From a virus, in IMG/VR virus record IMGVR_UViG_3300017928_000003, positions 1 through 46,988 of that record: a DNA stretch of 46,988 nucleotides. The stretch is one strand, 5' to 3'. The position numbers and the translations under genes were made by a program. The notes under the pieces were generated by a model. That model saw only the letters and a list, made by a program, of their open reading frames with translations, had not been told where the DNA came from and searched no databases. Positions 40,663-46,988 of the stretch are shown here, piece after piece (positions within the stretch are counted from its first letter, which is position 1; every line of letters starts with the position of its first letter).

Positions 40663-41370
40663 ATGAAGCTTGACCAATTAACAGATCTGTACAGTCTAAT
40701 TTCTAGAGGTGCCGAAAAAATACGGTTCAGAAAAACATCTATGAGATTAAGGCAAGCTGAATTTAACTCTGTTACTTTTAATCAGGGATTCACTAAAGTT
40801 GCCTTTGATACTCGTAGAATAGATCAAGCAAATCAATATAATCCTCGTCGTGGACTACAGTACTATAATCGTAGTGAGGCTTTTATCACCGAAGCTATGT
40901 CACAAAAAATTAAGAATTTTTCCAAACTCCGTCACGTGCTTAATTCTATCAAAGATATTTATGGCCAGGAACCAGAGTGGCAAGATAGCAACGCTCGTGT
41001 ATTATTAACTACTTTAGATAATGGCTTGCGCACTATTATTAAGGATGGCGATTTTACTGAAGCACAACCTGGATTAGGCAGTTTTAATTATATTGAAGAG
41101 TTATTACATGTTAGATATCGTCTTGGTTTTGATGATTTGGTTAGTATGAGTGAGCTTGATTTACGACAAGTTATCTTAGCTAAAGATGAAGAGTTAACTA
41201 GGAAGGATGTGTCTCAATCTTTAGAGATCACTAAGAAAGATGTAATCACTAAAGATTACGATTCTTTGATCGAAAAATTGTTTGATGGATGTAAGGCAAG
41301 TGCAGATAACCCCGATGTAGAGAGGACTATTAGCATAACTATTAGAGACCGATTCCATAAAGAAGGATAA
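40663..41370 (+). CDS. Hypothetical protein upstream of the fibre gene
   Basis: 235 aa. Basic N-terminus (about 18-60, EKIRFRKTSMRLRQAEF), an RRGLQYYNRSEAFITEAMSQ segment, and helical parts (FSKLRHVLNSIKDIYGQEPE, LEITKKDVITKDYDSLIEKL). SD AGGAA is 8 bases before the ATG. It is followed 3 bases later by the fibre gene, whose SD AAGGA overlaps its last codons. No family recognised; probably tail-related. Confidence 0.74.
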   Translation: MKLDQLTDLYSLISRGAEKIRFRKTSMRLRQAEFNSVTFNQGFTKVAFDTRRIDQANQYNPRRGLQYYNRSEAFITEAMSQKIKNFSKLRHVLNSIKDIYGQEPEWQDSNARVLLTTLDNGLRTIIKDGDFTEAQPGLGSFNYIEELLHVRYRLGFDDLVSMSELDLRQVILAKDEELTRKDVSQSLEITKKDVITKDYDSLIEKLFDGCKASADNPDVERTISITIRDRFHKEG

Positions 41371-41373
41371 GTT

Positions 41374-42087
41374 ATGAGTAGTGAAAGTAATTTTGCTTAT
41401 GCTCTTAAATACAATACTCATTTTATTGTAAGAAATATTACAGGTAGTTCTGTAAACTCACCTTATCAAAAAACTATTTTTATTTTTAATTATCCCATTA
41501 ATTATGGAGATACTAGAGATATTTTGGCTATCCCTGGAATAGAAGAAACAAATATTCGTGCTTCGCTTCTCAAAGGCGTATTACGTCACAAGTTATTATG
41601 TGGAGATATTCAATTAGTTTCCAGCAATATTGATTTAATTCAGTTTAGCGATAAACAACGTACTTTTCTTCAAGGTTTTGGATTTGGTAAAGGTATTGCT
41701 GTGGGATATAATGAATTAGATGGATATGTACAAAGTCTTTTTGGTGGCGGGGGTAGTGGAGGAATTACACCACAACAGCATGAAACACTTAGGCAACTTA
41801 TTCATTTCATATCGGATGGTCCGGGTGATGGATTTGCTACAGGCGCCGTTAGAATTATCAGTCCAGCAGGGAGCTCATTCCCTACCTCAATAATATGGTA
41901 TTTAGATGGTACGCTAACTACTAAATTAGTAGAAAGATTAAATGTATGGGACAGTAATGGTATGCCGTCCACTATTACTTGGAATATGTACGATTTAGAT
42001 GGTATTACTATTATTCATACCATAATAGATACGATTACATACGTCAACAATATTTTTGAAACAACAAGAGTTAGGACGATCATATGA
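41374..42087 (+). CDS. Fibre-like protein with shared N-terminal anchor
   Basis: 237 aa. N-terminal anchor (about 15-100, IFIFNYPINYGDTRDILAIP, SLLKGVLRH, SSNIDLIQF) as in the protein at 38100. Next are a flexible Gly segment (GGGGSGG, about 125-131), a helix (QQHETLRQLIHFI) and a small beta domain (about 150-237) with ITWNMYDLDGITIIHTIID. It may be an adapter or short fibre attached at the same site as the 38100 spike. Its stop overlaps the following endonuclease start (ATGA). Confidence 0.8.
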   Translation: MSSESNFAYALKYNTHFIVRNITGSSVNSPYQKTIFIFNYPINYGDTRDILAIPGIEETNIRASLLKGVLRHKLLCGDIQLVSSNIDLIQFSDKQRTFLQGFGFGKGIAVGYNELDGYVQSLFGGGGSGGITPQQHETLRQLIHFISDGPGDGFATGAVRIISPAGSSFPTSIIWYLDGTLTTKLVERLNVWDSNGMPSTITWNMYDLDGITIIHTIIDTITYVNNIFETTRVRTII

Positions 42088-42725
42088 ATAATCTGTGTTC
42101 AATATATAAAGTTACTAATAAAACCAATGGTAAAATTTATATTGGTCAAACTTGGCTTACTTTACGAAAAAGATGGCGGTTTCACTCTAATGATAAAAGT
42201 GGTTGCATTAAATTACGAACAGCTATTAAAAAATATGGTATTAATAGTTTTAGTATAAATCTTATTACTCTTTGTGGAACACAAGAGTCTGCTGACTATT
42301 GGGAAGATTATTTTATTAAACACTATGATGCCATTAAAAATGGCTACAATATAAAAGAAGGCGGTAGTCGTGGCAAATGGTCAGAAGAAAGTAAAATGAA
42401 GCTTTCAAAATCTAACATGGGACATTTAGTTAGTAATGAAACAAGAAAAAAATTATCTGTTTCTCATAGCGGCAAAGAATTTTCGGAAAAACATAAGCAG
42501 AATATATCAAGATCTCATATGGGCAAAATACATACTCAAGAAACTAAAGAAAAAATGCGTGGAGAAAATAATGCACGCGCCAAACTTAACAAAGATCAAA
42601 TAAATGAGATAATTAATTTATATAGCACTGGTAATTATTCATCCAGGCAGCTTGCTAAAAAATTCGGTATTGGCAAGACGCAAATTCTTAGAATAATTAA
42701 CAAAAAATCCTGGGTTAATATTTAA
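42084..42725 (+). CDS. GIY-YIG homing endonuclease
   Basis: 213 aa. S6-I7-Y8 and K17-I18-Y19-I20-G21 form the GIY-YIG signature; R28 is the catalytic Arg, E74 the metal ligand, and NGYNI (86-90) ends the nuclease domain. NUMOD3-like repeats (SKSNMGH, SVSHSGK, SRSHMGK) follow at about 108-155, then one HTH (QINEIINLYSTGNYSSRQLA, about 172-191). It is related to the enzyme at 137 but has one HTH copy instead of two. It overlaps the fibre gene stop by 4 bases, so it is tied to the late operon. AT-rich codon use. Confidence 0.94.
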   Translation: MNNLCSIYKVTNKTNGKIYIGQTWLTLRKRWRFHSNDKSGCIKLRTAIKKYGINSFSINLITLCGTQESADYWEDYFIKHYDAIKNGYNIKEGGSRGKWSEESKMKLSKSNMGHLVSNETRKKLSVSHSGKEFSEKHKQNISRSHMGKIHTQETKEKMRGENNARAKLNKDQINEIINLYSTGNYSSRQLAKKFGIGKTQILRIINKKSWVNI

Positions 42726-42734
42726 GGTGAACTA

Positions 42735-44483
42735 ATGTCAAACGAATCACCCGCAGCCATTTTATTTGACGAATTAGGTAATCCGGTTGGGGTTATGTTC
42801 GATGGATATGCGTATCGATTACAAGTAGAAGCTAAATTAGCCTCTAATGTAGATAATTTTTTATCGTCAGATCGATCTATTTTTGGGAGCGGTGTAATAG
42901 CAGATAGACTTTCGCAAGTATCTGCCAGTTTTGTAGGACAGCTAACAGATACATTTAATAATAATATTGGTCAAATTACTTCTGGTAGCGGCTCAATTAA
43001 TATTTCTAACAGTGTACTACAAGTTTCATCTGGTACTGATAATACATCTACTGTTCAAGTATTTACCAATAGCACTACAAAATATTATCCAGGCAGAGAA
43101 ATTTATGTGCAATTTACCGCAGGGTTTACCATTCCAACCGATGTTAATAGTGAACAACAAGCTGGTTTATATGATGGGTACAATGGATTCTTTATTGGTT
43201 ATCATGGGACAATATTTGGACTCACGATTCGTAATCTTTCAATGGATTCTTTTGTTCCTCTATCTTCTTGTAATGGAGATTTGTTGGATGGTAATATCAA
43301 CAGTAAGTTTACTCGAGATAATGTACCAGAGGTTCTTAATTTTACCTTTTCCAATGTTTATCGCATTAGATTTGGGTGGCTAGGCAGCGCCCCCATATTA
43401 TTTCAGATAATGGCACCAGATGGTCAATGGGTAACATTCCACACCATACGACAACCAAATACAAGTTCTATGCCAGGTATTGCGGATCCAAATTTGCCAA
43501 TTACTTTTGAAATTATAAAGAATAGTTCCGATACCAATAATATTCAAATAACTACCAGTTCTTGGGACGCTGGTATAGTCGATAGCTCTCAGAGTCCTTT
43601 TAGGATTGTTCCAACATTTTCTTTATTAAACTCTACTAGCGAATTATTAGATGGCTATGCTTCGTTTATCGGAATTTCAGAAGATGTTTCCACTTATGTT
43701 TCTATAGATATTACCGTATTATCCGATCAAATTAGTGATGTTAATGGATTATTATTAGAATGGTCTCAAGATGGTATTATTTTTGCTTATCCTGAAAAGT
43801 TTACCATTTTACCTGGTCTGGGAGCCTTTTATTCTTTTGCACCAAGAGCTAAATATTTTAGATTAACATATACAAACGGTCCGGTAAATCAAACACAATT
43901 TTCTTTAACAACTGTTTATTATCCGGTTAACCGATCTATTTACGTACAAAATTTAAATACTGATATTGCTGCACAAAGAGCTACCGATGTAGTTAGATCT
44001 GTTTTGGCCGCTCAGAAAACAGGTGGTATTAACAGTGATTATACTAATTTACAGGCAACTGATGATGGTATTCTAAAAGTTATCTCTGAAATTACAGATA
44101 GTGTTAATGGTCCGGTGGCTGTTAAATCTCCGTTTACTGCCGCCATAGCGAGTGATCCGGCTTTGGTGGTTGCTATTTCACCTAATAATTCATTTACTGT
44201 TACTACAACTAAACCGGCAACCAGCGTCACCTCAAGTGTTTCTGGTTCTACCTCCAATTCTAATTTTCTACCTTCTAATGGAACTAGGTTAGGTGCTACG
44301 ATTTACAATGATTCGTCAGCTTTGCTGTACATAAAATTAGGTGCCGTGGCAAGTGTCACTGATTATACTATTAAACTTTTTCCATTAAGTTATTATGAAG
44401 TTCCATATGGCTATACTGGACAAATAGATGGCATTTGGTCAAATGCAACCGGATTTGTTAGAATTAGTGAATTAACATCTTAA
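42735..44483 (+). CDS. Large fibre/appendage protein
   Basis: 582 aa, Ser/Thr/Asn/Ile-rich, beta-predicted. The N-terminus (SPAAILFDELGNPVGVMFDG) resembles that of the next gene (SPASVLYSSDGYELASIPG). Central beta-sandwich-like domains (about 70-390) include FVPLSSCNGDLLDGNINSKF and DISVLSDQIS-type strands. The C-terminal about 90 residues (TNGTRLGATIYNDSSALLYI, LGAVASVTDYTIKLFPLSYY) are homologous to the C-terminus of the next gene, so the pair arose by partial duplication. SD AAGGTGA is 6 bases before the ATG. Probably receptor-binding. Confidence 0.78.
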   Translation: MSNESPAAILFDELGNPVGVMFDGYAYRLQVEAKLASNVDNFLSSDRSIFGSGVIADRLSQVSASFVGQLTDTFNNNIGQITSGSGSINISNSVLQVSSGTDNTSTVQVFTNSTTKYYPGREIYVQFTAGFTIPTDVNSEQQAGLYDGYNGFFIGYHGTIFGLTIRNLSMDSFVPLSSCNGDLLDGNINSKFTRDNVPEVLNFTFSNVYRIRFGWLGSAPILFQIMAPDGQWVTFHTIRQPNTSSMPGIADPNLPITFEIIKNSSDTNNIQITTSSWDAGIVDSSQSPFRIVPTFSLLNSTSELLDGYASFIGISEDVSTYVSIDITVLSDQISDVNGLLLEWSQDGIIFAYPEKFTILPGLGAFYSFAPRAKYFRLTYTNGPVNQTQFSLTTVYYPVNRSIYVQNLNTDIAAQRATDVVRSVLAAQKTGGINSDYTNLQATDDGILKVISEITDSVNGPVAVKSPFTAAIASDPALVVAISPNNSFTVTTTKPATSVTSSVSGSTSNSNFLPSNGTRLGATIYNDSSALLYIKLGAVASVTDYTIKLFPLSYYEVPYGYTGQIDGIWSNATGFVRISELTS

Positions 44484-44503
44484 ATATCAATAAAAAAGCA
44501 TAC

Positions 44504-44518
44504 TGGTAAGTAATACCA
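44504..44518 (+). promoter_or_regulatory. Small hairpin TGGTA/TACCA in intergenic gap
   Basis: TGGTA (44504-44508) pairs with TACCA (44514-44518), loop AGTAA. It uses the same GGTA/TACC closing pairs as the elements at 1474 and 21045 but is much shorter. It is preceded by TACTGGTAA, identical to the start of copy 2 at 21041. A TATAAT (44526-44531) and SD GGAG follow. Confidence 0.35.
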
Positions 44519-44540
44519 TTTGAATTATAATGGAGCCTTC

Positions 44541-45245
44541 ATGTCTAGTCAATCGCCAGCATCAGTTTTGTATAGTTCAGATGGTTATGAATTAGCCTCG
44601 ATACCTGGCGCCATTATTCCAACTGGCACTCGTGCTATTTTAGTTGATGGTACAGATGGTACTCACGCACGTACTTTGTTAACTGATGCGCTTGGACGGC
44701 TTCAAGTAGTGGGGGCTGGTACCGCGGGCAGTCAGAGTGGCGGTGTTATTACTATTCAAGGCGATCCATCTGGTACCCCTGTTCCCGTTTCGGGCACGGT
44801 CGCAGTTAGTTCTGTTGGCGGTACTGTTACGGTAGCTGGTACTGTCACTTCGAATCAGGGCGCACCTAATACTCTAACCAATGCTTGGCCAGTTGAAATT
44901 ACAGATGGCACTAATGTTTTAGGAACCTCCTCTCATCCAGTTAATATTACGGGGTCCGTCACTACCAGCAAATCTTCTACTGGCACTATTACTAGTGTAT
45001 CTGGTTCTGTTACTAGCATCACATTATTAGCTTCAAATGCTAATAGAATTTCTGCGACTATTTTTAATGATGCCCCGTCTGGTAACATATTATACATAGC
45101 GCTTGCAGCTAGTTCAAGTACTGCGGCTTATACCGTTAAACTGTGGCCTGGCTCTTACTGGGAATTACCGGTGGATTATACCGGCACTATTTCTGGAATT
45201 TGGACTGCAGCCACCGGAAACGCATTAGTGACTGAACTGACTTAA
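44541..45245 (+). CDS. Fibre protein with NAWPV-type repeat
   Basis: 234 aa from ATG 44541, with SD GGAG; an in-frame TTG at 44520 has no SD. N-terminal domain (SPASVLYSSDGYELASIPG) like the preceding fibre; a low-complexity valine/threonine stretch (SGTVAVSSVGGTVTVAGTVT); and one fibre repeat with NQGAPNTLTNAWPVEITDGT followed by VLGTSSHPV. Its C-terminal about 90 residues match the end of 42735 (ANRISATIFNDAPSG, YTVKLWPGSYWELP, YTGTISGIWTAATG). A repeat-built, trimeric fibre is likely. Confidence 0.8.
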   Translation: MSSQSPASVLYSSDGYELASIPGAIIPTGTRAILVDGTDGTHARTLLTDALGRLQVVGAGTAGSQSGGVITIQGDPSGTPVPVSGTVAVSSVGGTVTVAGTVTSNQGAPNTLTNAWPVEITDGTNVLGTSSHPVNITGSVTTSKSSTGTITSVSGSVTSITLLASNANRISATIFNDAPSGNILYIALAASSSTAAYTVKLWPGSYWELPVDYTGTISGIWTAATGNALVTELT

Positions 45246-45252
45246 AGGTAAA

Positions 45253-45660
45253 ATGCCGTTATTTTCACCACCGTTGGATATAAAAAGTAACGGCACTGAT
45301 CTGGGACCAGTTTCTACTATAGATTTTACCACTGGTATTACTGTTTCTGAAGCTAATGCAGTTGCTACCGTTAGTGATATTGATACGGGCGGTGGCGATG
45401 TTACCATGGTAGAAATAGATTTTGGAACTATACCTACTAGATCAAAAACGTTTGTAGTAACTGATGCGACCATTACGAGTAGTTCTCATATTATGGTGAC
45501 GCAATCTGGTACCGCCTCTACAGGTCGTTCTGCCGATGAAAATGAGATGGATCCTATTACTTTTTCAGGCACTCCACAATCTGGACAATTTATTTTAATC
45601 GCTAATACCCTTAATGGTCCGGTGGTTGGTAAATATAGGGCGAATTACATGGTAGGGTAA
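45253..45660 (+). CDS. Small beta-rich appendage protein
   Basis: 135 aa. N-terminal segment DIKSNGTDLGPVSTIDFTTG with a Thr/Val/Asp-rich beta region, then VEIDFGTIPTRSKTFVVTDA and ITSSSHIMVTQSGTAST. It looks like a compact beta-sandwich of fibre or baseplate type. SD AAAGGT is 4 bases before the ATG, 7 bases after the previous fibre's stop. No family recognised. Confidence 0.72.
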   Translation: MPLFSPPLDIKSNGTDLGPVSTIDFTTGITVSEANAVATVSDIDTGGGDVTMVEIDFGTIPTRSKTFVVTDATITSSSHIMVTQSGTASTGRSADENEMDPITFSGTPQSGQFILIANTLNGPVVGKYRANYMVG

Positions 45661-45685
45661 ATCACTAATAAGAAAGTATTAAGTT

Positions 45686-46988
45686 ATGGCTATAATTCAA
45701 TCGGGTTCGTCCTCATCTTTACTCACTGTTGATGCTACATCCACAGCAGCACGCGCTACTTTGTATGATATCAGTGGTAACGCCATGTGCGACGTAGCCT
45801 CTTTAAACAATATTTTAAACGCTCTCAATGCCAATGTCACATTTACGTTGGGAGGGCAATCTACTATTGGTTTTAACGTTGCCGGTACTTCTGGTACTTT
45901 AACACTTACTTTTGAAGCCACTATTGATAATTTGAATTGGTTTACCATTAACGGTACTCCGTTGGGTGGCGGATCTCCCGTTAGTTCTGTCACGGGAAAT
46001 GGACAGTGGTTGGCTGACACAGGTGGCTTCTATGCCGTCCGCGCCCGCATTTCTGCCTTTACCTCGGGATCCATGACGGTGAGTTTAGTGGTTTCTCCTT
46101 CACCATCTAAAAATATTGCTCAAAACATAACTACCAGCGGAACCATTACCATATCTGGAGCAGTAAATCAAGGCACTCCCAATACGTTAGCTAATGCTTG
46201 GCCAGTAGAGATGACTGATGGCACCAATGTGCTAGGTACTTCGTCACATCCTTTGCGAATGGACCCAACAGGGACGACCACACAACCAGTTTCCGGTACA
46301 TTAACAACCAATCCAAATCCTATAGCTGATAGAACTGCTACGGGCACTATCACTGCTAATGGTCAAACTGTCAGCATCAGTACTAATGGTATTGGTACAG
46401 TGGGAGTTTTTATTGGCACTACCGCTTGGACTGGAACAATTTCTTTCGAGGGAACTATTAATGGTACTGACTGGTTTAGCGTAGTTGGTTTGCCAGTTGG
46501 CGCTGATACTATTGGTGTTACTTCTACTACTGCTAATGGGCAATGGAGAGTAATTGGTTCTGGTTTGCTTGATGTGAGAGTGCACGCGACCGCTGCTATC
46601 ACTGGTACGGCTACTATCACTCTGGAGGCTAATGCTACGGGCGGTTTGGTTAAGTCGGCACAAGGCTCGCCGAATTCCATAGCTAATTCATGGCCAGTAG
46701 AAGTAACTGACGGTACAAATATTCTTGGAACTTCAAGCCATCCAGTTCGCACAGATCCAACAGGCTCTACAACTCAACCAGTTTCTATTTCGGGAACGGT
46801 ACTAGTATCAGGAACAGTTATCGCCAATCAGGGCACTGCAAATACAGTTTCTAATGCATGGCCAACATTAATTACAGATGGTACCAATACAGCGGCTGTT
46901 AAAGCGGCTAGCACAGGTGCAGTTACTACTGATCCATCAGCAGTAGTGGCGTTGTCACCAAACTCTCCACTTCCAAATCTGGGTAACG
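45686..46988 (+). CDS. Repeat-built fibre protein, truncated by window edge
   Basis: Open from ATG 45686 to the last base with no stop (434 codons visible); the gene continues outside. The SD is poor. Two Ig-like beta-sandwich units (about residues 48-135 and 215-310, sharing LTFEATIDNLNWFTINGTPL and ISFEGTINGTDWFSVVGLPV) alternate with linker repeats containing NxWPVExTDGTNxLGTSSHP (about 158, 328 and, degenerate, 388). The same linker occurs once in 44541. Such repeats are typical of fibre shafts and are recombination-prone. Likely host recognition. Confidence 0.84.
   Translation, partial: MAIIQSGSSSSLLTVDATSTAARATLYDISGNAMCDVASLNNILNALNANVTFTLGGQSTIGFNVAGTSGTLTLTFEATIDNLNWFTINGTPLGGGSPVSSVTGNGQWLADTGGFYAVRARISAFTSGSMTVSLVVSPSPSKNIAQNITTSGTITISGAVNQGTPNTLANAWPVEMTDGTNVLGTSSHPLRMDPTGTTTQPVSGTLTTNPNPIADRTATGTITANGQTVSISTNGIGTVGVFIGTTAWTGTISFEGTINGTDWFSVVGLPVGADTIGVTSTTANGQWRVIGSGLLDVRVHATAAITGTATITLEANATGGLVKSAQGSPNSIANSWPVEVTDGTNILGTSSHPVRTDPTGSTTQPVSISGTVLVSGTVIANQGTANTVSNAWPTLITDGTNTAAVKAASTGAVTTDPSAVVALSPNSPLPNLGN

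Overview
The window is a stretch of the late (virion morphogenesis) region of a tailed double-stranded DNA phage (Caudoviricetes), probably a large-genome phage. Landmarks recognised by motif are a large terminase (12053-13930), a portal protein (14005-15900), a soluble lytic transglycosylase-type muralytic enzyme (17298-18425), a very large capsid-protease/scaffold fusion (21291-24959), a major capsid protein (35413-36426) and several fibre or appendage proteins (38100-39320 and 41374 to the right edge). No tRNA, CRISPR array or insertion sequence was seen. The DNA is moderately AT-rich. Host and exact taxon cannot be read from the sequence.

Layout. 1-1439: tail of an upstream gene, a GIY-YIG homing endonuclease and a sigma region 4-like DNA-binding protein. 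1582-11369: virion or assembly proteins of unknown role, interrupted by an EDxHD-type homing endonuclease, with a terminase-small-subunit-like HTH protein (5970) and a diverged CCA/poly(A)-polymerase-family nucleotidyltransferase (8634). 11376-24959: packaging and head genes (TerL, portal), transglycosylase, a tyrosine-phosphatase-family protein and the protease/scaffold fusion. 24989-34323: a Lys/Ser/Asp-rich disordered protein, a pair of small helical paralogues, a minus-strand LAGLIDADG endonuclease, and a translationally coupled run of six structural-type genes. 34437-36426: two probably abundant virion proteins, each followed by a strong intrinsic terminator. 36541-46988: a second LAGLIDADG endonuclease, fibre genes, a second GIY-YIG endonuclease, and one minus-strand gene for a canonical CCA tRNA nucleotidyltransferase.

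All genes except the CCA enzyme and one endonuclease are on the plus strand, mostly with gaps of 0-20 bases or ATGA/TAATG overlaps, which indicates long co-transcribed units. Longer gaps (about 50-175 bases) carry hairpins and promoter-like sequences. Five homing endonucleases of three nuclease families sit next to core structural genes. Many virion proteins share Pro-rich linkers, an acidic DDxxDAKK motif or a short helical-hairpin motif, suggesting that this proteome grew by duplication and linker shuffling.

The most interesting points are the virion-module nucleotidyltransferase, whose base-selecting EDxxR motif is replaced by SNxxR; the separate CCA enzyme with its own sigma70-like promoter; a two-stem intergenic element found twice; the phosphatase in the head module; and the protease/scaffold fusion with its tandem repeat.
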